Source: Chitinophagales bacterium
Lineage (GTDB): Bacteria; Bacteroidota; Bacteroidia; Chitinophagales; LD1
NCBI GenBank assembly: GCA_016787045.1
Contig: JAEUVA010000003.1
Location: forward strand, 62,001 to 126,000
Direction: 5' to 3'
Length of the DNA: 64,000 bases
The notes beneath the pieces are model-generated. The model was not told the origin of the DNA and ran no database searches. It was given only the letters and a program-made list of their open reading frames with translations. Below, one piece after another: positions 34,024 to 41,689 of this stretch (position 1 is the first letter of the stretch; each line of letters opens with the position of its first letter). The position numbers and the translations under genes were made by a program.

Positions 34024-35199
34024 ATGAAACATATAGTGCTTACAATCTTCATTTTTCTGATATTTCGTGGTGCATCACAAAGTTGTTTGTCTGAAATATA
34101 CCCATACGATACGCTTTATGCCTTGCCCTACTTTGACAGAGATATAAAATCAAGCAATGCTGCCTTATATAAAAATGAGTTATGGTTATACACTCCAACT
34201 TTAAAGGAAAATGACACCCTATATTTTCAAGTGTTTAACCTTGATAAACGTACAGTTGTGCAAAAAACAGTATATGTGCCATCGCTTAGTTTTAAAGTAA
34301 GTTACCCAGACAGCCGAGCATTTGCCGTAACTAACAACAACCTTGCATTATATTTCCATGGCGTAGTACTGGTTTTAAAACGGAAAGGCAATGGGCTGTT
34401 CTTTGAAACTATCTTTCCTATTAATGAGGGCATAGAATTTATGCATTTGACCGATGACCGAAAACTAAAATTAGGTAAGGCGTACAATTTTCATCCGCTC
34501 TCACAGTCCACTAAAACATTTGCCGGAGTTTATGATCTAAATTCACAAAAGTTTAATAGCTACATCAACCCGAGTGTTACAGGCATAGAGTTTACCCACT
34601 TTAGTCCACGACAGCACATTGCTTTTTCTGATAAGTTTACCGCCACCGCTGATATGTTAACCTATTTTGTTACAGTATATACCAATAGTTTAAAGGATTC
34701 TGTCACTATAAAAAGAAGCATAGACAACTTTGGATTAAATGCAGAACAAAAAATGGCTTATGAAAAGCATCGCACCATTTCTAATGCAAAAACACTCATT
34801 GATTCTCTCTCAGAAATAGAAGACAATATTGCACGTATAGAGTGGATAGGTTTTATAAACGATACCACACTTTTGGTGCGCCATATTCCCATCCGGCAAT
34901 TAGATAAAAATCGTATTCGGTATTACGATGTTTGGCTATTTAGTAACAATAAATGGTCACTATCACAAACTGATATTGCCGATATATTACCTAGCACAGA
35001 AATTTATAATAGAAAAAATATGCCGATATTATCATCGCAGTCAACAATACTTGTAAATGATAAATTTTTAGTGGTACAAAGCAAAGGTACAGACATCAAC
35101 TTTTTATACTTAAACCAGCAAGATGTTAAAAAAAGGCAAGATGAATATTATGCGGAAAAGTACCCATGCATACGATTGGATGTTCATAAAAAGCATTAG
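34024..35199 (+). CDS. Secreted protein of unknown function
   Basis: The 391-residue protein starts at ATG 34024 with a signal peptide (MKHIVLTIFIFLIFRGASQ). The mature part looks beta-rich and propeller-like (YKNELWLYTPTL, NNNLALYFHGVVLVLKR, GVYDLNSQKFNSY), with a helical segment around residues 240-270. No known domain is recognised. Its last 20 bases overlap the start of a thioredoxin-like gene, suggesting co-expression. Composition is AT-rich like the rest of this stretch. Confidence 0.7.
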   Translation: MKHIVLTIFIFLIFRGASQSCLSEIYPYDTLYALPYFDRDIKSSNAALYKNELWLYTPTLKENDTLYFQVFNLDKRTVVQKTVYVPSLSFKVSYPDSRAFAVTNNNLALYFHGVVLVLKRKGNGLFFETIFPINEGIEFMHLTDDRKLKLGKAYNFHPLSQSTKTFAGVYDLNSQKFNSYINPSVTGIEFTHFSPRQHIAFSDKFTATADMLTYFVTVYTNSLKDSVTIKRSIDNFGLNAEQKMAYEKHRTISNAKTLIDSLSEIEDNIARIEWIGFINDTTLLVRHIPIRQLDKNRIRYYDVWLFSNNKWSLSQTDIADILPSTEIYNRKNMPILSSQSTILVNDKFLVVQSKGTDINFLYLNQQDVKKRQDEYYAEKYPCIRLDVHKKH

Positions 35200-35689
35200 T
35201 GCAGCAGTGTTGCTAAGTTTTAAAGTCCAAGCTCAAGTTGCCCAAGCTAACTTTAATACACTTAAAATGACCAAATTAGTAACGATTTCTGGTGCCGCAA
35301 CTACTTTGGCAGATACCAACTGTGCTTTACAAATTACATTTACATACACGAACAAAAACTGTCTGAAGTGCTTCGCTGATATTGTACAAGCAATAGAAAG
35401 ACAGATAGGTAAAGATTCAAACGTGTGCTACCAATGTATTGCTCCGATGGGCAATACTGTTTTAGAGAGAAGATTTGTGATGGATGCGCTGGAAAAAATT
35501 TTACCTCAGGAAACTCGGTATCTGTTTTTTGATGAGCAAAACGATAGTTCATTATTTTTTAATCTAAAAAATGCTAAGTCGCCTAATCTTTATCTGATTA
35601 ATTGTTACCAGCAAACAGTCAAATATTATTCTTACGATGAGCTTTTTCTAAATGGAAGTTACACTAACGTGATTGCCATATATGATTAG
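35180..35689 (+). CDS. Secreted thioredoxin-fold-like protein
   Basis: Reading from ATG 35180 gives 169 residues with a signal peptide (MFIKSISAAVLLSFKVQAQ). An upstream in-frame ATG at 35150 would extend it by ten residues. The mature part has an oxidoreductase-like strand-CxxC-helix (TYTNKNCLKCFADI, Cys61 and Cys64) and a later SPNLYLIN strand at the place of the cis-Pro loop, both suggestive of a thioredoxin fold. Two other Cys (VCYQC) are present. It overlaps the preceding secreted gene. Redox function is inference only. Confidence 0.55.
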   Translation: MFIKSISAAVLLSFKVQAQVAQANFNTLKMTKLVTISGAATTLADTNCALQITFTYTNKNCLKCFADIVQAIERQIGKDSNVCYQCIAPMGNTVLERRFVMDALEKILPQETRYLFFDEQNDSSLFFNLKNAKSPNLYLINCYQQTVKYYSYDELFLNGSYTNVIAIYD

Positions 35690-35735
35690 AAATTAATTTG
35701 GTACACAGCTTCAAACAAATTTGACTATTGCCGTA

Positions 35736-36485
35736 ATGCCCTTCCAAGACCATTTCAGTACCCAGTCTGATATTTATCGTCAGGCGCGGCCTACCTACCC
35801 CGATGAGTTGTTTGCTTACCTCAATTCGCTGTGCAAAAACCACGATTGTTGTTGGGATGTAGGCACCGGCAATGGGCAGGCGGCTGTTTCATTAGCCAAG
35901 TACTTTAAAAAAGTAATAGCCACCGACCCCAGCGCTGAGCAAATCAACAATGCGATGGCCACAAATGGTGTAGAGTATAGAGTAGCATCGGCAGAGCAGA
36001 GCGGACTGCCCGATGAGTCGGTTGACCTGATAACGGCAGCTACCGCTGCTCATTGGTTTAACCACGAGTTGTTTTACCCGGAGGCACTGCGCGTGGCCCG
36101 ACCTAACTGTACCCTTGCGTTGTGGACATACAGCTCTGCCTCTATAACACCCGAGATAAACGAACTGATGGAGTGGTTTATGTACACCTACTTATATGAC
36201 TACTGGCCCGATGGAAGGTGGTACGTACGGCAGCAGTACAGTACGCTACCCTTTCCTTTTCAAAAGATAACTTCCCCCGACTTTTACTGTAACATTAATT
36301 GGAGTAAGCAGCAGTGGTTGGCTTACGTGTGTAGTTGGAGCGCTTACACACGCCATAGGCAACAAACCGGTGCCGATGCTTTACAAGTGCTGCTACCACG
36401 GCTCAATGAATTGTGGGATAATACAGAGGTAAAAAGCGTGCGTTGGCCATTGCACTTATTGTGCGCCCGATTAAAATCATTGTAA
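35736..36485 (+). CDS. Class I SAM-dependent methyltransferase
   Basis: The 249-residue protein has the Rossmann methyltransferase glycine motif (CWDVGTGNGQAAV), the acidic cofactor-binding strand (VIATDPSAEQI), motif YRVASAEQSGLPDESVDLI and LRVARPNCTLAL. It resembles the yeast Crg1/TMT1-type and ubiquinone-methylase-like small-molecule methyltransferases. Start ATG 35736 gives MPFQDHFSTQSD. Substrate is unknown. Confidence 0.88.
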   Translation: MPFQDHFSTQSDIYRQARPTYPDELFAYLNSLCKNHDCCWDVGTGNGQAAVSLAKYFKKVIATDPSAEQINNAMATNGVEYRVASAEQSGLPDESVDLITAATAAHWFNHELFYPEALRVARPNCTLALWTYSSASITPEINELMEWFMYTYLYDYWPDGRWYVRQQYSTLPFPFQKITSPDFYCNINWSKQQWLAYVCSWSAYTRHRQQTGADALQVLLPRLNELWDNTEVKSVRWPLHLLCARLKSL

Positions 36486-36514
36486 AAATAAGTTAAACCC
36501 CGTACCCCTATACC

Positions 36515-36544
36515 TTGCTTGTGAGTAAAAGGGCATTACATTTG
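36515..36544 (+). promoter_or_regulatory. Predicted promoter of the first DUF1573 gene
   Basis: TACATTTG at 36537-36544 is an exact -7 box; a TTG at 36515-36517 lies 19 nt before it. Expected transcription start is near 36551, leaving a leader of about 44 nt. This is the best-formed promoter seen in the window. Confidence 0.6.
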
Positions 36545-36594
36545 ATATGTCAATGACCAAAACCAATTTCGTATTACCAAAAACTAAAAACAAA

Positions 36595-37035
36595 ATGAAA
36601 AAGTTACTTCTGATGTTAAGCTTTGCCGGTTCCGTTTTCTTAGCCGCTGCACAAGACCCGGCTCAAACTCCTGCTCCGGACCCTAACGCTCCTGATTTGA
36701 AATGGGAATCTACCACTATTGATTACGGCACCGTAACCAAAGGCGATGAAAACAACGCTACCCGTTACTTTAAGTTTACCAACGTAGGCAAAAGCCCGCT
36801 GATTATTGGCGATTGCCGTGGTTCATGCGGTTGTACGGTGCCACAGTGCCCTAAAGAGCCAATCCTTCCCGGTAAAGGCGGTGAAATCAAAGTACACTAC
36901 GATGTAAACCGAGTAGGTCAGTTTACAAAAACAGTAACGGTTACCTCTAACGCAAAAAGCCCTAACGAAACCTTAAAAATTCAGGGTAACGTAATTGACC
37001 CTGCTGCTCAACCGGCTCCTACAGAAGGCAAGTAG
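36595..37035 (+). CDS. DUF1573 secreted Ig-like protein, copy 1
   Basis: The 146-residue protein has a signal peptide (MKKLLLMLSFAGSVFLAAAQ) and a DUF1573 domain, an Ig-like fold of the ASPM/SPD-2/Hydin type. It carries IDYGTVTKGD, YFKFTNVGKSPLII, the Cys-rich SCGCTVPQC and YDVNRVGQFTKTVTVTSNA. Function of the family is not established. ATG 36595 follows a good promoter; an in-frame ATG at 36547 would place 16 residues ahead of the signal peptide. A terminator follows. Confidence 0.9.
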   Translation: MKKLLLMLSFAGSVFLAAAQDPAQTPAPDPNAPDLKWESTTIDYGTVTKGDENNATRYFKFTNVGKSPLIIGDCRGSCGCTVPQCPKEPILPGKGGEIKVHYDVNRVGQFTKTVTVTSNAKSPNETLKIQGNVIDPAAQPAPTEGK

Positions 37036-37064
37036 TAGATATATAAAATTAGTTTCTTATACAT

Positions 37065-37101
37065 AAAGCGGCTTCACTTCGGTGAGGCCGCTTTGTTTTT
37101 T
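37065..37101 (+). terminator. Rho-independent terminator with UUCG tetraloop
   Basis: AAAGCGGCTTCAC (37065-37077) pairs with GTGAGGCCGCTTT (37082-37094) through one G-U pair, closing a TTCG tetraloop, then GTTTTTT. It separates the two DUF1573 genes into different transcripts. Confidence 0.93.
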
Positions 37102-37201
37102 GGGGTTAACATAAGTTGTGTGGTGTTTAACTTTTGTTGCCGAGCGTTAACAATCTTAATGGTGAGCTTTGAAGAATTGTTTCATTCTTAAAAAAACCAT
37201 C

Positions 37202-37642
37202 ATGAAAAATTTATTACTCCTGTTATTCATTGCTACTTCTTTTTTTGCTGTGGCACAAACCGGTGCAAAAACCGATGCCGCCCCCGAAGCGGAAATTACC
37301 TTTGAAAAAACCGAGCACAATTTTGGTACGCTGCCCAAGGGCGGTAACACTACCGTTAAGTTCTATTTCCAAAACACCGGCAAAACACCATTGGTGATTT
37401 CGCGCTGCCAGCAAAGCTGTGGATGCACTACCCCTTCTTGCCCAACCGAGGCCATTATGCCCGGCAAAAAAAGTTTTGTAGAAGTACACTACGATTCGTT
37501 GCGGGTGGGGCAATTCAGCAAAACAGTTACCGTAATGTCTAACGCTAAAACAGCCGATGTGGTACTTAAAATCAGCGGCAATATTACCGAAGAGCAATCG
37601 GTACCAGCGGTAGAAACACCCCTGCTAAAACCCAAAGAGTAA
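37202..37642 (+). CDS. DUF1573 secreted Ig-like protein, copy 2
   Basis: The 146-residue protein is a paralog of the one at 36.6 kb: signal peptide (MKNLLLLLFIATSFFAVAQ), HNFGTLPKGG, FYFQNTGKTPLVI, SCGCTTPSC and YDSLRVGQFSKTVTVMSNA. The two copies share the CGC-T-P-x-C element and the GQF[ST]KTVTV strand. A tandem duplication is likely. The start is ATG 37202, since the upstream in-frame start at 37169 precedes the signal peptide. Confidence 0.9.
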   Translation: MKNLLLLLFIATSFFAVAQTGAKTDAAPEAEITFEKTEHNFGTLPKGGNTTVKFYFQNTGKTPLVISRCQQSCGCTTPSCPTEAIMPGKKSFVEVHYDSLRVGQFSKTVTVMSNAKTADVVLKISGNITEEQSVPAVETPLLKPKE

Positions 37643-37663
37643 CCAAGGTCTGCCCTTTCGCAT

Positions 37664-37671
37664 TACCTTTG
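37664..37671 (+). promoter_or_regulatory. Predicted -7 box of rlmN
   Basis: TACCTTTG is an exact TAnnTTTG match ending 5 nt before the GTG at 37677, so the transcription start would fall on the start codon and the mRNA would be leaderless. Confidence 0.55.
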
Positions 37672-37676
37672 CGGCT

Positions 37677-38708
37677 GTGCAAGACATCCGCCAACTTACT
37701 TTACCGCAGTTACAAACCGCTTTTGAGCAAATAGGAGAGCCGAAGTTTCGCGCCAAACAGGTGTATGAGTGGCTTTGGAAAAAAAGTGCGCACTCTATTG
37801 ATGAAATGACCAACCTGAGCAAAGAACTGCGCAGTAAACTGAGCAAGCAGTTTAAGTTGGTGGCTGTAGAAGAAAACATCGTACAAAAAAGTGCCGATGG
37901 TACCGTAAAGCTGGGTATGCGGCTGCACGATAACCGTTTGATAGAAGGTGTAATGATACCCGAAGAAGACCGCAGCACTGGCTGTGTATCATCGCAAGTG
38001 GGGTGCTCACTTTCTTGCACTTTTTGCGCTACGGGTTTCTTAAAGCGCGAGCGAAATTTAGAAGCAGCAGAAATTTACGACCAGGTAGTGCTCCTCAATA
38101 AACACGCTATAGAGCACAACGGCAAGCCACTCACCAACATTGTCTATATGGGCATGGGCGAACCCTTGCTCAATTATGATAATGTAATGCAGAGCATCCG
38201 ATACATTACCTCGCCCGATGGGTTGGGCATGGCGCAAAAACGCATCACGGTTTCTACCTCCGGCATATCGCGCGGTATTGTGCGCATGGCTGATGAAGGG
38301 ATGAAATTCAACATTGCCCTTTCGCTGCATGCCGCCACCAACCAAAAGCGGGAGAAGATAATGGACATCAACTACAGCAATCCGCTGGAGGAGGTGATAC
38401 GCTCGCTCAACTACTTTTACGACAAAACAGGCAACAAAGTAACCTTTGAGTACATTTTGTTTGATGGTTTTAACGATAGCTTAGAAGATGCCGAACACCT
38501 CATTTCGCTTTACCACCAGGTACCGGCTTTCATCAATATTATTGAGTATAATAATGTTGAAGGGGTAACGCTCAAAAAAGCTAAGCGCGAAAACCGCGAT
38601 GCGTTTGTGAGTTACCTGCGCAACCGAAACATAAGCGTAGCTGTGCGCAGAAGCCGGGGCAAAGATATAGATGCCGCCTGTGGGCAGTTGGCGAATAAGA
38701 ACAAGTAA
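37677..38708 (+). CDS. rlmN: 23S rRNA/tRNA adenine-C2 methyltransferase RlmN
   Basis: RlmN is a radical-SAM enzyme that methylates C2 of A2503 in 23S rRNA and A37 in some tRNAs. The 343-residue protein has the N-terminal helical domain (LPQLQTAFEQIGEPKFRAKQ split around residue 20), the radical SAM CxxxCxxC motif (GCSLSCTFCATG), GMGEPLLNYDNV and SLHAATNQKRE, and a C-terminal conserved Cys (DAACGQLA). The apparent start is GTG directly downstream of a -7 box. Length is typical. Confidence 0.96.
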   Translation: MQDIRQLTLPQLQTAFEQIGEPKFRAKQVYEWLWKKSAHSIDEMTNLSKELRSKLSKQFKLVAVEENIVQKSADGTVKLGMRLHDNRLIEGVMIPEEDRSTGCVSSQVGCSLSCTFCATGFLKRERNLEAAEIYDQVVLLNKHAIEHNGKPLTNIVYMGMGEPLLNYDNVMQSIRYITSPDGLGMAQKRITVSTSGISRGIVRMADEGMKFNIALSLHAATNQKREKIMDINYSNPLEEVIRSLNYFYDKTGNKVTFEYILFDGFNDSLEDAEHLISLYHQVPAFINIIEYNNVEGVTLKKAKRENRDAFVSYLRNRNISVAVRRSRGKDIDAACGQLANKNK

Positions 38709-38712
38709 CTTC

Positions 38713-38742
38713 TTGCTCCAAAACAGGTAAAACCTATATTCG
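38713..38742 (+). promoter_or_regulatory. Predicted promoter of the RDD gene
   Basis: TTG (38713-38715) and TATATTCG (38735-38742) are 19 nt apart. The -7 box ends 5 nt before the ATG at 38748, predicting a leaderless transcript. Confidence 0.55.
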
Positions 38743-38747
38743 GGCTT

Positions 38748-39731
38748 ATGCGGATAAAACTATCTACAGGCAGTAAGCTCAAAATCATCTACAGCTATTT
38801 GTTGCTGTCTATTGTTTCTACACTATTCATGTTTGGCTTAATGTGTAATAGCGAACCGGTGCAAAACTGGCATAGCTACATGAGTTTACCGTTTTACTCG
38901 CCAAGCGATTTGCTCAACCGCAATTTGATTATTGATGATTTGAATGAAGAAATAGTAAGATTCTTTTTTGAAAGAGTATATGAAGAATCTGATACAGGTA
39001 AAAGCTATTACAGTGAGTTTGTGCCATATCTTGAGTTATTGGCTCTTTTGGGGTTGTTTGTTTGTTGGTTTAGAAAAAGACACACGCACCGGTTCATCAT
39101 CTTCTTTTTTATGATGCAGATGATGTACATGGCCTTTTTATTTTTTGTATACCTTAAATACTTAATGGCCGGTGGTGTTTTTTTGAGTTACCTACCGTAT
39201 TTCGCCAGAGTGTTGTTTCACTTTTCTTTTGCTTGGTTTGCTGTGCATACATTGCTTACTTATTACCAACCAACAACACAAGCAGTAGTGCTTTCTGATA
39301 CATACACTGCCACAGAATCAGTGAAGCAAACTAACTGGCAACGTTTTTTTAACCATAGCATTGATAATGTATTGATGTTGACTATTGCCATATCCATGCT
39401 GGTAGGTTTCAGGGTTTGGGAAGAGCCATTCTCTTTTGCAACTGTACTTGGGTTACAAAACCAAGAGGTTGATTTGTATATCTATACCAAGCTGTTCCTT
39501 TTCATGCACTACCTAGTTTTTGAAGGTCTATTTGGAATTTCAGCAGGTAAAGTTTTGACAGCCGGAAGGGCGCTAAGTGCAGATGGAGGTAAACTAACTT
39601 TTACACAAACCATACAGCGAGCGCTCATTCGCATGGTTCCGGGTTATCCATTACTATACTTCTTTTATCCGCTGCATGATAATGTACCTGAAACTATGGT
39701 ATGTAAAGTGGAGTTAGTGGCAAATAATTAA
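38748..39731 (+). CDS. RDD-family membrane protein
   Basis: The 327-residue protein has about six membrane segments. The C-terminal half resembles the RDD domain: NWQRFFNHSIDNVLML at the first helix and FEGLFGISAGKVLTAGRALSADG plus IRMVPG later. In the first motif the usual Arg is an Asn, so the signature is degenerate. An N-terminal pair of helices is separated by a long loop (residues about 35-95). RDD proteins have been linked to transport, but the role here is unknown. It has its own promoter and ends convergent with panC. Confidence 0.75.
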   Translation: MRIKLSTGSKLKIIYSYLLLSIVSTLFMFGLMCNSEPVQNWHSYMSLPFYSPSDLLNRNLIIDDLNEEIVRFFFERVYEESDTGKSYYSEFVPYLELLALLGLFVCWFRKRHTHRFIIFFFMMQMMYMAFLFFVYLKYLMAGGVFLSYLPYFARVLFHFSFAWFAVHTLLTYYQPTTQAVVLSDTYTATESVKQTNWQRFFNHSIDNVLMLTIAISMLVGFRVWEEPFSFATVLGLQNQEVDLYIYTKLFLFMHYLVFEGLFGISAGKVLTAGRALSADGGKLTFTQTIQRALIRMVPGYPLLYFFYPLHDNVPETMVCKVELVANN

Positions 39732-39797
39732 CCGACACAATTATGTGTTGTGAGCGCTCTAAAGCGTCAACTACTTTTGGGCTAATGATTAATCTCC

Positions 39798-40697
39798 CTA
39801 TTTACCCACCACCACATTATCAATCAGCCGCACTCCATCTATTTTAGCAGCTACCAGCACCACCATTTTTTCGCGGATGTTTGTGAGAACGGACAGTGTT
39901 TTGGCGTTGCGTACTTCTAAATATTCTACTTCAAATCCCTTTTTAACTAGCCGCACTTTGCTTGTGGAGGTGTATTTTCCAATCATATCGGCCAAACTTT
40001 TGGCTTCCGGCTTTTGGCTCACGGCTTCCAAATTTTGAATTTTGAGTGTTGAAATTTGAGCTGCCACATAGTTTAACTCCTTATGCAGGCTCACCGCTTT
40101 TCTTCTTGCATCTTTACCCAAACGCACATTGCGCGAGCTCATGGCTAAGCCGTCTTTCTCGCGCAGGGTGGGTAGCGAAACTAATTTAACCCCCATGTTG
40201 CGGTAGCTGATAAGTTGCGCCACAATGAGTTGCTGCTGGTAGTCTTTTAACCCCATAAACAGATAATCTGGCTCAGTAATGCGCAGGAGCCGCTCTACCA
40301 CTTGCGCCATACCATCAAAATGCCCGGGGCGGTGTTCACCTTCTAAAGTGGTAGCCAAAAAGCCAAAATCAATAGGTTTTTTATTGGTGGTACCGGCAGG
40401 GTAAATTTCTTTTACAGAGGGCAAAAAAACCAAATCGCAACCCATAGCCCGCAGTTTGGCCAAATCTTGCTCAGTGGTGATGGGGTATTTTTCAAAATCT
40501 TTAGGGTCGTTAAACTGGGTGGGGTTTACAAAAATGCTGCAAATGGTCACTAAACTTCTGCGTTTAGCCGCCCTCAATAAGGAGAGGTGGCCCTCGTGCA
40601 AAGCCCCCATTGTAGGCACAAAACCAAGCCGTTTTGACCCTTTTTTGAGCAATTTCAAATGTTTTTTTAAACTTCTAACTGTACTGAAAAGCAGCAT
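39798..40697 (-). CDS. panC: Pantothenate synthetase
   Basis: PanC joins pantoate and beta-alanine using ATP in coenzyme A synthesis. The 299-residue protein has PTMGALHEGHLSLL, FVNPTQFNDPKDFEKYP, GHFDGMAQVV, GLKDYQQ and MSSRNVRL. Residues about 212-235 contain a low-complexity insertion (QISTLKIQN, VSQKPEAKSL) that breaks the C-terminal part of the family and adds length. The rest is intact, so the enzyme is probably active. It is divergent from the GT5-like gene. Confidence 0.95.
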   Translation of the reverse strand: MLLFSTVRSLKKHLKLLKKGSKRLGFVPTMGALHEGHLSLLRAAKRRSLVTICSIFVNPTQFNDPKDFEKYPITTEQDLAKLRAMGCDLVFLPSVKEIYPAGTTNKKPIDFGFLATTLEGEHRPGHFDGMAQVVERLLRITEPDYLFMGLKDYQQQLIVAQLISYRNMGVKLVSLPTLREKDGLAMSSRNVRLGKDARRKAVSLHKELNYVAAQISTLKIQNLEAVSQKPEAKSLADMIGKYTSTSKVRLVKKGFEVEYLEVRNAKTLSVLTNIREKMVVLVAAKIDGVRLIDNVVVGK

Positions 40698-40758
40698 AAT
40701 AAGTCGGGGTGCAGTATCTATTTGCGGGCAAACTTGGGTTTATTGGGGTTTTTATTAT

Positions 40759-40766
40759 TATCTTTG
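40759..40766 (+). promoter_or_regulatory. Predicted -7 box of the GT5-like gene
   Basis: TATCTTTG is an exact TAnnTTTG box with a TTG at 40734-40736, 22 nt upstream. The predicted leader is about 67 nt. Confidence 0.5.
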
Positions 40767-40839
40767 CAGCCCCAACCAATTCAGCCCTATTTGAAACAAG
40801 GTTACATTTTCTTCACATTTTCAAAACCAAATCAATAAT

Positions 40840-41655
40840 ATGGAAAAAAAGAAAGTCCTCATTATTACGCAGGAGCTTGACCCGTATTTGGCTATTACCG
40901 AGGCGGCAAAAATCGCCAATGGTGTGCCTAAGCACATGCTGGAAAGCGGCATGGAAATTCGTGTACTGATGCCCAAGTTCGGAACCATTAACGAAAGACG
41001 CCACCGCCTGCACGAGGTAGTTCGCTTATCCGGTATCAATATCATTATCAATGACGAAGATTTTCCGTTGGTGATTAAAGTAGCATCATTGCCCGGTGCC
41101 CGCTTACAGGTTTATTTCTTAGACAACGAAGATTTCTTTAAGCGCAAGCTCGTGTTTCATGATGAAGACAACAAGTTTTTTGAAGATAACAGCGACCGCA
41201 TGATTTTCTTCTGCAAAGGAGCACTGGAAACCGTGCGCAAGTTCGGATGGCCGCCAGACATTATTCACTGCTTTGGCTGGATGACCAGTTTAATTCCGAT
41301 GTATCTTAAAACAACCTACAAAGACGATCCGGTTTTTGCGAATGCCAAAGTGATTTTCAACGTGTTTGAAAATGAGTTTAAAGAAAAACTCAAAAAAGAC
41401 TTTACCACCAAGTTGGCCATCAGCGAAGACATTCAGAAAAAGCACATAGACTTTTTTAAAGAAGGCGATAACACCAGCTTGCTTATTGGCGGGGTGGAGT
41501 TTGCCGATGCTTTAGTGATAGGCGAAAAAATGGATAACAAAGTACAGACGCATGTAAAAAAGGCCAAAGGCAAGGCCGTACTCAAGCTGTCTGACGCAGA
41601 AGAAGACCCGGTAATGCGCGTGAGCGAGTTTTACCGAAATATTTGGGCTAACTAA
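40840..41655 (+). CDS. Short glycogen/starch-synthase-like (GT5 N-terminal) protein
   Basis: The 271-residue protein matches only the N-terminal Rossmann half of GT5 synthases: VLIITQELDPYL, ANGVPKHMLESGMEIRVLMPKFG, PDIIHCFGWMTSLIPMYLK and SLLIGGVEFADALV. The C-terminal GT-B half with the ADP-glucose site is absent and no lesion is visible. Bacteroidota commonly encode such short proteins between panC and a DUF4270 lipoprotein, so this is a conserved form, not a truncation. Catalysis is doubtful; function is unknown. Confidence 0.85.
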   Translation: MEKKKVLIITQELDPYLAITEAAKIANGVPKHMLESGMEIRVLMPKFGTINERRHRLHEVVRLSGINIIINDEDFPLVIKVASLPGARLQVYFLDNEDFFKRKLVFHDEDNKFFEDNSDRMIFFCKGALETVRKFGWPPDIIHCFGWMTSLIPMYLKTTYKDDPVFANAKVIFNVFENEFKEKLKKDFTTKLAISEDIQKKHIDFFKEGDNTSLLIGGVEFADALVIGEKMDNKVQTHVKKAKGKAVLKLSDAEEDPVMRVSEFYRNIWAN

Positions 41656-41677
41656 GCGTTGTTGTGCCGAACAATAT

Positions 41678-41685
41678 TTTATTTG
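41678..41685 (+). promoter_or_regulatory. Predicted -7 box of the DUF4270 gene
   Basis: TTTATTTG, one mismatch from TAnnTTTG, ends 4 nt before GTG 41690. The surrounding TATTTTATTTGC also precedes mnmE at the same distance. Confidence 0.4.
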
Positions 41686-41689
41686 CGCA

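Noticed and set aside
37202-37235. Upstream in-frame starts for many secreted proteins (e.g. 37169, 36547, 33560, 29322)
   Set aside because: In each case a downstream ATG begins the signal peptide directly, so the longer versions are unlikely.
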